Source: Elmis aenea (Eukaryota; Arthropoda; Insecta; Coleoptera; Elmidae). From it: 64,000 nucleotides of DNA. Location of the stretch: the NCBI GenBank assembly GCA_947652605.1, contig OX393577.1, positions 20,463,466 through 20,527,465 on the forward strand. Reading direction: 5' to 3'. Made by a program: the position numbers and the translations under genes. Shown in pieces: positions 19,321 to 32,653 of this stretch (its first letter is position 1; every line of letters begins with the position of its first letter). The notes below the pieces were generated by a model. That model saw only the letters and a program-made list of their open reading frames with translations. It was not told where the DNA came from and ran no database searches.

Positions 19321-21594
19321 TTCTTAAACCTCTTCAAATCTGAATTTGTTTACAGTATGAATATTGTTTACTTTCATTGAACCGTTAAAAATTAAACCAA
19401 GTTTATCCAGAGATGGCACTGATTGACGCTAAAATCATTCACTCCTGGTACCTTATATTTTTTATTTAAATAATTATACTACAAGCATTTTGCTTAAAAT
19501 CCACTATGTTCTTCGCCAGGTCTTATAATGCTAAAGTTTCTTTAATGGTCTGTTTAATTTAATTTAATCCGTACTTATTTTCTTTTTATATTGGCATGCA
19601 TCGTTAAAAATAACGATTCGTATCGATTTAAATTTCATACATCGACTGGAATATTAATACTGTGACACTAGAGCTTTAAAATCCTGATTTTCCAATTATT
19701 TCGGACATAAACTAAATCGCTTGGTCAATACAGATAATGACCGGTCATTATGAATCTGGTTGGGTTTCGGGTTTCGAACGTAAATTGTGATATATTTAAA
19801 CAGGTGTTAAGTGTCTGTGTTCGCTTTTAAATTAGGGAAGATTTAGAGATTTCAAGATAGGCTTGATTGTGCTACACATGGCGTGTCCAGATTTTGAGCT
19901 TATAATTCTAATTAGAAACAAAATCAATATTTTACAATATTAAATTCGAGTCCAGTTTTATTCACAACCCATGGCAATTTCGTTTAATAATTTCATTCAA
20001 TAATTGTGTCAATAAGCTAAAGCAAAACGCATGTAGAGTTTGTACTATTTATTGATTACATTGAGATATGCCCTAAAATTGTACACGAATCTAAGAGAGC
20101 TGTTGATTTGTAATAACAGCGTGTTAATTGGTTAACTCTGCTGACATTAAAACGATGCTATCCATGGCCTTCTTAGACGAGAACGAAATGAAAAAGTATA
20201 AGTAATTACTCTTCTCTTGCATAAAATTGCCGACGATAGTTCTTTGTTGTATAGAGCAACATAAAACTCATCTACTAGATTTTAAATTAAACAGCTGAAT
20301 AAAATATGTCTAGACATGCATGACGTAATAGCGTATCATTGTACTATTTTTAATTAGCGTTGAATTTCGCTGTTAAATGTAAAATTAAACAGAATTTTTA
20401 TCTTTTATTAAATTGAATGTGGTTTTACCTACAGCAAAGATTATTTCCATCCCAAGACGAATAATTCATTAATTTTTACATTTACAATTTTTTTTTAATT
20501 GTCATTTATAGTCATTAACTCCACAATTTAAAATTATTTTCATTTATATTTATATTTCGATAAAATGATTGTTTAGAAAGCAACGTAAAGTGATGTTATT
20601 CAATTAGGTTTCGGAATAGAATGGCTCACAAATAACTTGTTAAAGCACGATAAAACTAAAGTTCCCTAAGGTTCACAAACAGAAAGCTAAGACAACTTCA
20701 TCTAAAGTTACATAAAATTTTCAACGTCATTACATACTACAGTCGACTCTAATAGAAAATAACAGTGCAGTCTATTTATAATTGGATTAATTAATTGCTT
20801 TTACTAAACTATAAAGTGGTCTAAGTTATCTAATTAATTTACTAGTGTCTCAACTAAAAGCTACTGGAGAACAAAACAGAAAACAAGGTAGTTCCTTCCG
20901 AACGACACTTCCAGTATTTTGTACTTTGTTTAAAGCCGTCTAGACTTTATAACTAAGAGTTTTATAGGAATTTAAATCAGCAAATTGTTACAAAAAGTTC
21001 TGCCTTTAAGTAAATTGTAATCTGCAAGTAAAATCTCTCATATTTCTGCGGTCTAGAGAGATTGAACTTGCAGACGTCTTAGACCGCGGGGCGACAATTG
21101 TGTATAACTAAATCGAACAATGTAGACGTCGCACAAAGGCTCCATTGTCGTCGCCGCTTATGCGTTTAATTAGCCTCTTTAGCTCGAGATTGGATATCTC
21201 TTAATTCATCTCACAGGAATACTTTCAACCACAGTTAATAACTATTAATTGCTCAAACCCTAATTAACATCATACTTAAATATAATCGCTAAATAACAGC
21301 TCTCTACAGACGGGTAAATATCGCATTTTTCAGTAGGTCATACCACTTATGCGTCGCGACGCCATCATGCTAATACAATCGACAGATTTGAGGGTAAACG
21401 GTAGAAATTATAAGGGGCGATGTCGAATTTTTGAAATAAATGTTGTAAATGTGACTACAGAATGTGCATGGTTAAATTAGCTGAAATTGAAACTATGCAT
21501 ATTGTATCCAGTTCCTAGAATATCGTAAAAAAATGACTACAATAGCAACTATTTTTTAAACAGGATAAATTTTAAAGTTGATACTTTTAGTATC
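19321..21594. other. Longest low-repeat stretch
   Basis: About 2.3 kb with no recognised transposon ends, palindromes or transposon protein motifs. A GC-richer part at 21040-21370 contains paired words (CGGTCTAGAG, AGACCGCGG; GTCGTCGCCGCTTATGCG) and several TAAT sites. No open frame of note. It may be host intergenic or intronic DNA; no gene can be supported. Confidence 0.4.
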
Positions 21595-23147
21595 TATAGG
21601 CAAATGCCTTTTTTTACGCGGATTCGCTTAAGCGCGGTTGAAAAGTTTTAAATTTTTTTAGTTATCTACTACTAGGTACTATTTGAAGATGGCACGGTCT
21701 GCCGACCGGCCCAGCAATAGATTTACGACAGATTTTTTTAATATAAGCCGCCGCTGAATAACTGCCGCCTTAATAATTTTGAGAGGGGACTTCTACTGAT
21801 TATACAGGGTGTTTCTTAAATAATGTGAAAAAATTCGGTAGGTGATTCCTTTTCAAAAATTAAGGGATGTCTTTTATATAAAATTTTTTCCTTAGACGTC
21901 TCCTTTCGGAGTTACACCTCCCTAAGGTGGAGCGGTAAAATTGTGTTTTTATTTTATTTCTCAAATTTGGATGAATGTAGGAGAATGATATTTGGTAGAT
22001 GTTTATAGTTATTGAACGTTTTCTCACGGTAATTTTTTTAATTATCTCTCACCTTTACAAGGGACTGAAAAGTGCGACCCCTGTTGATTTGTTTTTTATC
22101 AGAACTTTTGCGAGGCTTGAAGTTTAACAATTTAGAAAATATTCTTTGAAAGCTTGATTTATTTAGATTTTTTTTAATTCTTTAAATTTTCCTTCAAAAC
22201 CTACAGTTTTTAAGTAGAAAATAAAATAATTAAACATGAACCATAAAATATTCCAATATATAATAAAATGTTGATGGTTACCATGGTTTATTTATGTTCA
22301 TATTGGGTAGAATTGCCGGGGACAACGCTAAAACTTATTTTATTTTTTATTTAAAAACTGTAGGTTTTACGAGAAAAATTAAACAACAAAAAACATTTCT
22401 AAATAAATCAAACGTTCAAAAAGAATATTTTAAATTGCCAAATTTCAACTCACCAAAAAGTTCTGATAAAAAAACCAACAGGGGTCGCACTTTTCAGCCC
22501 CCTGTGAAGGTGGGAGATGATTGAAAATATTAACTATGGGATACCTTTTAATAAGTATAAAACATTTACCAAATATCATTTTCCTACATTTATCCAAATT
22601 CGAGAAATAAAATAAAAACACAATTTTACGGCTCCCCTTTAGTTTAGCTCCGAAAGGAGACGTCTAAAAAGAAAAAATTAAATAAAAGACCCCCCTTAAT
22701 TTTTGATAAGGAATCACCTCCAGAAGTTTTTCGCATTATTTAAGAAACACCCTTTATAAGTTACAATTGGTGTAAATTTGAAAGTGATTCAGTGTTTCAA
22801 TAAAATTTGACATTGGACCTCCCGCCTCTGGGGGCGGCAAATATTTTTTTAATGTTATGGGCATTTAAAGGCTATTAATTCGTATCTATCTTTACAATTT
22901 CAGGTTTTTACCCCTTTTTTATGGGATTAATTTAATATTGCCAATTTTTATTGTTTAATTACCTATCTAACGATGGTAAATTACATCAAAGAGTGTTTTT
23001 TATTTGCAGTAACCTTTTATATAAATGTATATAAAAAAAAGTTAATTACATTTTTCCAATGCTTTAGCATGGCTCCATTTACGCGGTTGTCATTTACGCG
23101 CTGTTTTTGTGGAACAAATTATACGCGTAAATGGAGGGATTACTGTA
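21595..23147. mobile_element. pogo/Tigger-like element relic
   Basis: Right end, read inward, is TACAGTAATCCCTCCATTTA then CGCG, the familiar pogo/Tigger-type terminus. The left end is a worn match (TATAGGCAAATGCC, then TTTTTTTACGCGGATTCGC). TA at both edges fits Tc1/mariner-type insertion. No transposase was found. A TACAGGGTG MITE is nested inside. Confidence 0.55.
21803..22756. mobile_element. TA-flanked palindromic MITE
   Basis: Starts TACAGGGTGTTTCTTAAATA and ends AAGAAACACCCTTTA. Arms of over 350 bp match inverted (TTTTACCGCTCC..., CGTCTCCTTTCGGAG). The frame at 22294-22524 lies within the right arm and is not a gene. Confidence 0.85.
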
Positions 23148-24538
23148 TTAACAAAGTTATCCAACAGTTTTCCCCAATACTATTTATTTAGCTTTAAAAC
23201 GTTTCTTAAAAAATTAAATGCATCTAAGTTGGTTTCAGCCAGTGTTCCTTTTTTCTTGCAAAATCATTGGCTATAGCAAAATTTCGCTCATTATAAGTAG
23301 AGTTGGGCATAACTATGTCCAAAGAATCTAAAAGTTTTCACTGTTGACTCAAAAATATGTAATTCTATTGTAAGTAATGAAAATTGGTCGTTGTTTAGCT
23401 TAGCCCTTAGATAATTCTTGAAGCTTTTCATCTATCGCTAACTTATTGTTTTTATAAAAAAAATTACCAAAACCGACGTAAGCGAAAAATCAAACTGCAG
23501 TTGAGAGCTTAAAACCTCTATGATAAATATGTTATGTTTTAATTTATGGGAGTAACTGTACTTAACAGAGCTTTTCATTAGAAGTTAATAAACGTAGGAG
23601 TATAACAATTACTGTACACTGCAAATAAGTTTCTAGTGTACTTAAATTGGGCGTAGTGAATACTTCTTAATAATTAAATCAAGTAATATACGTTGATTAA
23701 TAACGCATTACACAGCTGAATAATTACTAAAATATTTTGTGTTTCTTCAAGCTGCAATTTATTCAAGCAAAATGATTTAGGTAAATCAAAATAATTAACT
23801 GCAAAGCAATTAATAAAGCGTATGCAAATGTAAATACCTATTACCGTATATTAGAGCTTATTTAATTACCTATGCAGCAACAAAATTGACAAAATAATTA
23901 CACACACTCGATTAATGTTGCCTGTTTTTGGAAACATGTTTACTTCATAAATTAATGAATAGTTTGCAATTTAGCAGAAATGCAATGAATAAACACGGAC
24001 ATGTTTATTCATTGCATTCTGTATGAACATGATATACAAATGTATAGCAAATTCGGATACGCAACCTGAGCTTTCACGTAGCTTGGCTTAGATGAAGTTC
24101 ACAATTCAAAAGCTAAACACACTGCTACAAATGAAAATACAGGTTTTAGGTGTCATATTGCTAAAGTTTAAATAAGTTTTGTTTGATCATTAAAATCTAA
24201 CCATTTCAAATTTTCTGTAAAAATAACTTTAATTCGCCAGTTATCTTGAGATGATGGCTTTCTTGTATATTTTCTATACGTATTAAAGTTTTGCTAATGT
24301 GGCATATTTTAAGAGTTGTGGAGCGATTAAAAATATTTTTAATCTTTCTTTTAACGAATTGTTAGTCGGTATGCATTGTTTTCTTGTTTGTGTAACATTT
24401 CTACAATCAGCCCATTGCAAAATTTAAAAAAAAATAAAATGAGATAACCTGTTTCATAAAGTGTTTAAACTAAAGCATATGGCTTAAAACTCTCTGGTCA
24501 GGTATGTTTGGCCAAAATAATGATAAACGACTCTGAAA
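23148..24538. other. Spacer with one perfect small hairpin
   Basis: No protein motifs. At 23979-24018 there is a perfect 17-bp stem (AATGCAATGAATAAACA) with a 6-base loop. The stem is short for a microRNA precursor. No other structure recognised. Confidence 0.4.
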
Positions 24539-25811
24539 TACCGGGTGTAACTGAAATTAGGCTCACCCCCCTTTTTTCTTTAGTTTTGATTTTAGACAAA
24601 CGAAATTTTAAACAAGTGATATGTGGAAAAATCCAGATTTTTTCAGCACACGCACACAATTGTTTCACTTCCGGTTACGCAGGAAATGACCCTCACTTTG
24701 TTATTTCAAATCGAACACCCTGTATATTTTTGAATTTTTGGAAAGAGGAAGCGATTTTGGATACAACTGCACTATTTTAGTAAACTTTTATAACCTCAAA
24801 TAATTTTTGGACAAACATTAAATTTTTCATTAAGTGTGCCATGAGCTGCATTAATTGAAATTTATAATGTCAAAAAGGGTCCGAAAAAGTTTTTGTCCAT
24901 TTTGATTGACTTTGGGGTTCCTTAAATAGACTTTAAAGGTGACGAAATTGGTTTTTTGACAAAAAGTCAATTTTTTTAAACGGAACAATAGTGATTCATG
25001 TGGTTATTTAAATAGAGTATTTTCCGACGAATTCGACAATACCAATAACTTGGTATTTTAATTAAGATTTATTGCTAAAAATACCAAAAAAAAAACTGTT
25101 TATTCAATAAAACTTTCGATGTATTAATTCCTTTTTTGTTGTCGTTCCTAAAAGTTTTAATTAGTTTTTAGTTGTTAGTGATCGTCGTGAAAAGAGTCAA
25201 CACAAAAAAGCATTTGTTTTGTTGCTATTTAGCATAGTCAAGTATGATTATTAGGACATCTTATCAAAACCTTACAATAGTTTAAAATTGTAATGCGTGT
25301 TTCCAATAAAAATTCCAAGTTTTTGGTATTGTTAAATTCGTCAGAAAATACTCTATTTAAATAACCGCATGCATAAGCCACTACCGTTCTATATAAAAAA
25401 AAAGAGCGAAAATTTTTTTTTTTTTAGTATAATCAAATTAAACATAAAAATATCCAAAAATAATCTCAATAAATATTTTTGATATTTACAACAATAACGG
25501 AGATATGCCACATTATTAATATGACAAAAAACACTTTTTATTCGATAACTCGAAAACCGGAAATGATAAAATATTTTTGAAAACGGTTTTGAGTTTATCT
25601 CAAAAAACTGCACATTTTTGGTAATTTAACCGTTTCTCTATCTTAAATATTAACCGAGATACCCATGCAATCCCATCGAATTTGGACCACCCTGTACGTA
25701 TGTTCAGAAAATCCAGATTATTTTTGCACGTATCACATGTTTAACATTTCGTTTGCATAAATTAAAAGTAAAAAAAAAAGGTGGTGAACCTGATTTCAGT
25801 TACACCCGGTA
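24539..25811. mobile_element. TA MITE with TACCGGGTGTAAC ends
   Basis: TACCGGGTGTAACTGAAAT at the left, with its inverse at the right, followed by matching arms (GGCTCACC / GGTTCACC, AAAATCCAGATT). Internal ACACCCTGTATA (24716) and CCACCCTGTACG (25689) ends show that further TACAGGGTG units have inserted. The core at 25010-25380 is a second inverted repeat (AAATAGAGTATTTTC, TGGTATTGT). Frames here are repeat sequence. Confidence 0.8.
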
Positions 25812-26529
25812 TAAAGTTAAAAATCGACCAGTGTTAGGTAATTAACTTGTAAGTATACTTGGACAAAATGTTGGGTGTCAATTTAATTTTAAATTTCGTG
25901 GTAATTTGACACTTCCGTTTTTTAACAATTGAATATTAAAGACATCTATCTAATATAAATAAATTAAGCAATTTATCTGTTTTTTTTTATAACAATGTGT
26001 TAATTATTAGGTAGGTATTTTAAAACTAAAAACGGCAAATTCAACCCAATTATTTTAACAGATTCACTTTAAACCCGAGGTTATTTTTTGATGGAAATCC
26101 CTAATGGAAATTGATTAAATATTAAACAAAATATCTGTTCCAAAAATGTTAAAATTTGACACTCAATGCAAATAACATCTAATTTTTTCCTACACAAAAT
26201 AAAATATTGTGTAATCCAACAATTTTTTCGAACAAAGTAAAGTTATTTCCGGAACAAAGTAGGTACATATAATCCTTCAACCTTTGAGTTCTAACAGCAT
26301 AATTAATATTATTCTAATAAAGTCATCCGAAACTGAATTTGGAGATGTGATAAGAGAGTTCATCACATTTTCATTAGCTGCAAGTAATATGTTTACTGTC
26401 ATAGCGAGTAACATATCCAAGTTACTAGACAGACCACGCGAAACTCGGTAATAGGAGTATTATTTAATAAATGGGAGTATGAATCTATTAGGTTCGCTAA
26501 GTATGCAATAGGAAAACATAATAGATTAC
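25812..26529. other. AT-rich spacer
   Basis: Nothing recognised. Confidence 0.4.
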
Positions 26530-26716
26530 AAGGCCAGGCAAACGCAGCAGCATGGCCGGCCAGCGTCATCAGCGGAGGGCGGCAGGTAGTTATGGAGGGG
26601 GAATGCAGTGTCTAGACACTACGTCACGCCGCCCCACCCGCAAGTGACGGCGGATCGAATCCCCCAGCCGGTTGCAAGAAAAGCATAGCAGGCGTCGCTT
26701 GACTTCACAACACGTA
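26530..26716 (+). other. GC-rich island with a consensus splice donor
   Basis: About 180 bases of strikingly higher GC, starting with a GGCCAGGC block and including CATGGCCGGCCAGCG. It ends in CACAACAC followed by GTAAGT, a consensus donor, at 26711. A 31-codon ATG frame (from about 26552) runs through part of it. Two readings are possible. It could be a 5' noncoding first exon or promoter of a host gene whose other exons lie outside. Or it could be a SINE, since GGATCGAATCC resembles a pol III B box. Neither is proven. Confidence 0.35.
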
Positions 26717-27059
26717 AGTTGTACAATCATTAGTCAACATCGATTTTTCCGATTCTATAAAAATGAATGTATCCAAAGCGGCTTTAAACCCAAACGTTAT
26801 TGTTGTATGTGGGTGTATATGCCATGATGCCGTCGAACTAATAATAAAATAATGCGTCGTCGCGCTAAAACGACGTCGTTTACGTAAAACTTGTTGAATG
26901 CCAGCATCGTCATTGTACATTATACGTCGTACTGTAATTTCACGTTAATCTGAAAATGTGTCAGTTTCCTTGCAGCCCTGTATCCCGAATGGCGTGACCA
27001 ATCAATATAAAATATAATAGTTGATTTAAACAATGAAATTTTATACGAAAAATCTATCA

Positions 27060-27450
27060 TTGAAAATTAAGATGTAAGGAATAAGTCGATGTAGCACTAC
27101 TGACAACTGTCGCCGTCTTTTGGTTCCTAGTTTCCATTTTAACATGTCTTTTCTATCACCTTCACTGAAGCTTTCTGCAGCCATTGCTTCATTTACTTCG
27201 TGGACCCAATTTCCCCTTGGTCGGCCTCTAGGCCTCTTCTTGTATATGGCGGCACCTACTTCCATATTTTTTGGGCCATCTGTCTTCATCCATTCTTTGT
27301 ATGTGCCTATATCACTTTAGTGTATTGAGTTCTATTGACTATAATATCTTCCTCTACACCCATTTTATCTCGTATATCTTTGTTTCTCTTCTGGTCTGTT
27401 CTTGTATAGCCACAGCATCGTCGCCTGTAGTCTATCTCCATCAACTTGAT
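27060..27450 (-). pseudogene. RTE-like C-terminal tail
   Basis: The minus strand has the usual end of an RTE-type polyprotein: RHIQRMDEDRWPK, then KKRPRGRPRGNWVHEVNEAM and a DRKDMLKWK stretch equivalent to the ...W..DR..WR close. The more upstream KRIKLMEIDYRRRCCG lies at 27440-27400 in a shifted frame. No RT palm is present, so only the C-terminus was inserted or kept. Confidence 0.75.
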
Positions 27451-28950
27451 CCTTTTTGAAATCGTAATAAATCGTTATTCTAAAATGCTCTCGGTTTTTT
27501 TCACTACTTCTACCATTTAAGAAATAAATAAACAAATTTTAACCAATTTGACTTCGATCATTTAACTTCAAATGCCAAGTAAAGACTTGAATAAGGTGCG
27601 GTTTAGTTTTTTTTTTTTAATTTTCAATGACTTCAGCTCGGCCCTCGTTTGTGGGTATTGCAGTTGTATTAGGAACTTTTCTGGAAGCAAGTGTATATTA
27701 TGTACATTACAAAAGTTTCGAAATGAACTTGCAAGCGTTACTAAACTACTAAACTGTCTGTAAATTTGGTGATTCCGATTTATGTAGGATGTTGCATCAG
27801 CAGCGACAATTTGAAGTTTCTCTCATATCCATCTGTCTGCTGTCTGTGCAATGCCTTAACGTCCTTAATCACAAAATCGATAGTGTCATCTCACAAATCG
27901 CGGAAACGTTATCTAACTTTCTAAAGTTTAGTACTTTAAAAGTTAACTCTGGGACCAAAGTGGACGTAAATCGACTAAGAATGGTTTGTACTTCATTTTG
28001 CATTAAAAGTCTTATTTCTCGTTCCCTTTTTAAACGACTGTACTTGCGCGCGGTAGAAAGATAGAAACAGGATGCTATTTAATTTAAACATGAAAAATTT
28101 ATTGTTTCGAAATACGAGACAATCTGGCATAGTTGCAGTAAAAAAGTTACTCCTATTATTTTAAACAGCGTTTAACAGTCGTTTACAAGTAATAAAATTC
28201 AGCAGGGCGGTTGCAGTGTATTATTAGTATCGTAAACTCTTTTAAATAATAAAAAATATTGTTCCTTCCTCTTTAAAATGAAAATACTAGTGTTGTGTTT
28301 TTTTTTGCACAGGAGTAAATACATTTTTAATGAACTGAATGTGTTTATTCCACAAAACCTTTTTATATTATAAGATATTTTAACATGCAAAGTACATAAA
28401 ATATAAGTTTATTGAGATATAACCTAAGGATAACATAACACTCGTATTTATATGTAATTTACTACAAACTTATTTGCTTGAAACAATTGCTATAATCCTT
28501 CCATTTTTCTTATATTTCATGAAACAATATTAAAATCTTTTATTTATGCGATTAAGCTTAAGATTTTTAATCAAACTAGTAATTCAAACATTTATTAAAA
28601 ATTTATCAATTAGATTTTGTCTAAAAGTTAGAGCAAAAGCACTTGGTCACAGAACATCTTGAACTAAGTTCATTACATACGCAATGCATCTTGGGTAGTG
28701 AGCGCGTGTCTTTAGTACAAATGTGTGTTGGACAGGATGATATATGTATGTGAAATATAGTGTTTGAACTCTGAATCAAGTTCTATGACTTGGAGATTTT
28801 TCACTCACAGAGAATTAATTCTTAAATCCCACACAAATTTACTGATACGTTGATTATGGCCTTCTTAAATCGCTAAAGATCTGTTAGTAACAAGATTATA
28901 GAATATTGGCAAATCGAACATTAAAGTTGCCTTTTTATTAAGTATTTATA
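27451..28950. other. Spacer with two unassigned frames
   Basis: Plus-strand frames at 27572-27763 (64 codons) and 27789-28064 (92 codons) follow each other with 25 bases between. The second has a mixed composition (SLISICLLSVQCLNVL, then VDVNRLRMVCTSFCIKSL). I recognise no family, and no splice or promoter context is clear. The rest is AT-rich spacer. Confidence 0.3.
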
Positions 28951-29215
28951 TACAGGGTGGACCGAATTCGAATGTTTTACGGGTGATTTCGGTGACTGTA
29001 ATAGTTAGCGAAATCTGATATCGCTGTTTTGGGCAACTTTTTTGGGAAAAGAACGCCTGTGCCATCAGATTTTTAATATCGCTTTGCATTTTGGCACTAC
29101 AGACGAAAAATTCTGCAGCAGCCGCTACGTTATTATCACTTACAATGTAATATTCTAACATATTAAACTTTTCAAAGAGTTCAAATTTAGCCATGTTCAA
29201 CATACCACAATAAAC
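28951..29215 (-). pseudogene. Single-ended MITE arm with possible helix-turn-helix relic
   Basis: TACAGGGTGGACCGAATTCG at 28951 is a MITE-type end without a visible partner. Reading leftward on the minus strand from 29194, MAKFELFEKFNMLEYYIVSD, then NNVAAAAEFF, resembles the N-terminal helix-turn-helix found in several insect mariner-like proteins (initial MA.F, then A-rich helix). The frame then runs into the terminal repeat. This suggests an internally deleted transposase start, and is tentative. Confidence 0.35.
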
Positions 29216-29669
29216 AGTTATAAAATATGTACTAAAGAATACACGGATTTGCTTAAAAATAAAAAATAAAATACTCGAAAATGACGTTTAGTTGTTTAAT
29301 AATTCACTTGTTTAAAAATTATGACAAACTTAAGTAAGGACATTTTTACAAAATTAGCCATATCTCAGTTGTTTTTTACAACAAATATACGTACAAAACT
29401 ATATATTTTAGAAAAGTTAAAAAAAAAACTCTTTTATATAAGCCTAAGGTTTGGACATGAAGTGTAAAATAAATGTAAAACATAAAGCTTAAATTATTTA
29501 AATGATCATTTATTAATATAGTTCATAATGTTTTAATTAATTTTATTGATATATTATGTAGAACATATCAAGATAATTAAAAATAATAATAATTTGATAA
29601 TACTAATGCAAACGGTGCCCCCTTTGGTATATTTATTGGACCAATAATACAAGAACAGGTGATAGAACA

Positions 29670-30423
29670 TACAGAGTGGACCACATAGAAGGGCCATTAT
29701 TGGAATCTCGTAAACGGTAACAGCTACAAAAAAGTTTGAGTTAGACAAATTGTCTCCCTTTCTGAGACCTATTTAAAGATGCTTTAGGGTTTTAAAAAAG
29801 TTCGATGGCACGCTAGATAATAAATCAAAATCAAAATGGGCATTTTGTTTTTAAATCGATAATAACTTGGTTATACTTGATGGTACAAAAATATTATTGG
29901 GAAAAAAAGGTAGATTTTTTCACCCACTGTAAAATGAATAGATTCATTTTTATCAATATTGTTTAAATCCGTGGCACTCTATAGCTTCATAGGGGGTTTT
30001 TGATGAATTTTATTTGTTTTGAGCCTAAATATCAAAATAAATACCTACATAAACCTTATATTATTAAAAAGAGGGGAAAATGCCTTTTCATGAGGTCATA
30101 GCCAACTATGCTTCCCATTTATAAATAGCAAGTTTATAATTTATCTAAGAATTTTAACAATATTGAAAGAAATGAATGTTAAAAAAATCTTCAACTTTTT
30201 CTCCAAAAATATTTTTGTACCATCAAGTATAGGCAAGTTATTACAATTTAAAAAAAATGAAATTTTTATTTTTATTTATTATCTAGCGTGCCATTAAACT
30301 TTTTAAAAACATCACTGACTAGGACTCAGAAAGGGAAACAACTCTAATTTAAACCTCTTTGTAGCTCTTTCCGTTTACTTTACGAGATCCCAATAGTGAC
30401 CCTTATATGTGAACCACCCTGTA
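29670..30423. mobile_element. TA-flanked palindromic MITE
   Basis: TACAGAGTGGACCACATAG at the left and the near inverse ending CCACCCTGTA at the right. The arms share ATCTCGTAAACGG, CTTTCTGAG and TACTTGATGGTACAAAAATA in inverted order over about 300 bp. Confidence 0.85.
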
Positions 30424-30965
30424 TATCAATAATTGTTCTACATGTAGTATTAATATGGTATTGATTGTACTTGTTTGAACAAACTTTAGTGATTAAGAAT
30501 TTAATGTAAGCTAACTTTGAACAATTACCGTTTTTTACCAGACCTATACGAAAAGCACCATAATTAATGTAGTAAAATGTTTTTTCAACTGGTGAAGTGA
30601 GATTACATCACGAAACTAGAAAAAATAAACCTAATTTATTTGTAGATCTAAAACAAAAAATAAGTATCTCACGTTATGTATTAGAAAAATTACTAGAATT
30701 TCTGAATTAGATCGTAATAAAAAAGGGTTGTTTCAATAATTCTTAATACTAAACCAGGAGTGATGTACATTAACTGAAGTACGAACGTACAAGTCATAAA
30801 TTTTTATTATACACCTATGGTTTAAACAAAAAGGACCAGTTTTGCTAGATACATAAGCCTTTTTTTTTGAGGGAGTCAAAATTAGATTAATTGTTAAAAC
30901 AAATAGCCTTGTAGCCAGCTTATTTCCTATAAAATAAAATTTTAAACTTTTGGATCATAATTCAG
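30424..30965. other. AT-rich spacer
   Basis: Nothing recognised. Confidence 0.4.
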
Positions 30966-31417
30966 ATGTGCAGCCGAAAGCAACATAGATAAGACCCAGG
31001 TCTTTCAAAATAGAGTGCTCCGAGATATTGTCGATGCTCCATGGTACTATCGGAATGACCACCTACACAGAGATCTGAAGATTCCAACCGTCAGAGGAGA
31101 GATCACAAAGTTCGCAGGAAAGCACGAGAGAAGACTTCACTCCCATTGCAACACCGAGGTGCTGCAGCTCCTAGCTAGATAATGCTGGTTTGAAAAGATG
31201 GCTCAAGAGGATCAAACCTTTTGAATTGGTGTATTGTATACCGCGATACAGTGCTAAAGCAGACCATAGTGAACTTGTGCGTAAGTCGACAAACTTATGT
31301 TTTATGTTAGAAACCAAGAAACATCAACGGGAACATCTTGGAAAAATATCTAGTCTTTAAGAATTTTAGAATAAAATTGTAGGTTAGTCTCCCTAGACTA
31401 GTAACAATATTTTAATA
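30966..31417 (+). pseudogene. Jockey-like 3' end, 5' truncated
   Basis: Plus-strand tail CAAESNIDKTQVFQNRVLRD, then APWYYRNDHLHRDLKIPTV, with stops after LLAR, then a 3' UTR ending AGTAACAATATTTTAAT. It aligns over its whole length with the minus-strand copy at 17460-17905. The start is abrupt, as usual for 5' truncated non-LTR insertions. Confidence 0.85.
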
Positions 31418-31989
31418 TAGAGAAAAAAATCGTCATTCGTAAATAATCGATCAACGAACTTACAACTTACAACTCTAAATTCTGCAGCATTATGAAAAAA
31501 TACCATAATCGGGATATTAGAATACAAAAAGACTTATTTAAAAGAAAGCGTCCAACAAGCTATTTCTAATTTCATATCAAGGTGTTGAGCAAGTGTTTTT
31601 TAAACATTTAATTATATGTTAACTACAAATGCTAATATTAATCGAACGCTGTATTTTTTGCACAAATTAAGGCTAGTTACATACTTTCATTGATCGATTT
31701 TCATCAACTAAACTCTACACAAGTTTACTAATTTAATTAACTTTGTAGTTCAGTTTAGCGATTAATTATATATTTGCAGAAACCAGCATACCGTAGCTTT
31801 TTGTGCTTGCTGTTTGTAACTAAAAAGATTAATTTGGTTAACATATTTTAGTCCCTTTACTTGATGTTATTCGCTGTTAATAACGAGCGTAAAATGTTGT
31901 TAATTGACTAAACTGTGTAGAATATCAATAAAAAGTTCTTCTCTCTTTTGCAGCTAAGGGATAAACTGAAATATCTGTAAGTAATAATA
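31418..31989. other. AT-rich spacer
   Basis: Nothing recognised. Confidence 0.4.
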
Positions 31990-32273
31990 CAGAAAGTGCT
32001 GTTTTAAATTAATTTTTGTACAAAAAACTGTACATATACTCTGCCGAAATGAACAAAGAAGGCAAAAGTATTAATTACAATGGATAATTCACTAAACGTC
32101 CATCAGAATATATTGTAAATAAAAACGTGATTTAATTGATTAAAACCAGTAAAATAAATTACTGATTTCGTTTTCAATCTTAAACGAAACATAAAATTTC
32201 GTGTTCGTTTCCGTTTTGGTTGTCGAATAATTTAATTACATCGTTTACGTTTTCGTTCTGTATTTAGTCTGTG
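31990..32273. mobile_element. Relic of the CAGGGACT hAT family, right half
   Basis: GTGCTGTTTTAAATT, TGGATAATTCACTAAA and AAACGAAA / GTTTTCGTT words occur in the same order as in the element at 58054-59192. It ends TTTCGTTCTGTATTTAGTCTG, a worn form of that element's right terminus. The left half is missing. Confidence 0.5.
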
Positions 32274-32653
32274 ATGGTAATTGACTCTTAATAAAATTGA
32301 TTTCCTGTGTATTAGTGTTACTAAACCATCAAGTAATTAAGTTTATTAATTTTTTTTACCAATTTTTGACAAAACCCTTCCATTGTTTCGTGGAACCCAT
32401 GCTGTTGTAGAGCAAATAATTTGTTTTTTAACCCTTTTGTCAATACCCGAAATTTACAACGTTGTTTAATGATCGCGTACCCAGGTACCCACCTACAGAG
32501 TTTTTATAATAAACTTATGCTATAAGAATTGTAAATTTTTGTAAATAGAATGACATATTGGTCAAATCTTCAGTTTTAAATTTCAAATTCTAAAACCTGT
32601 AACAAACATACGAAACATTTTATTTACTTTTAAATGAGGTAATAAGCAAACAA

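Noticed and set aside
26705..26920. 71-codon minus-strand frame
   Set aside because: No motif; probably chance.
27572..28064. Two adjacent plus-strand frames as one gene
   Set aside because: No splice sites, promoter or domain recognised; separate frames with stops between.
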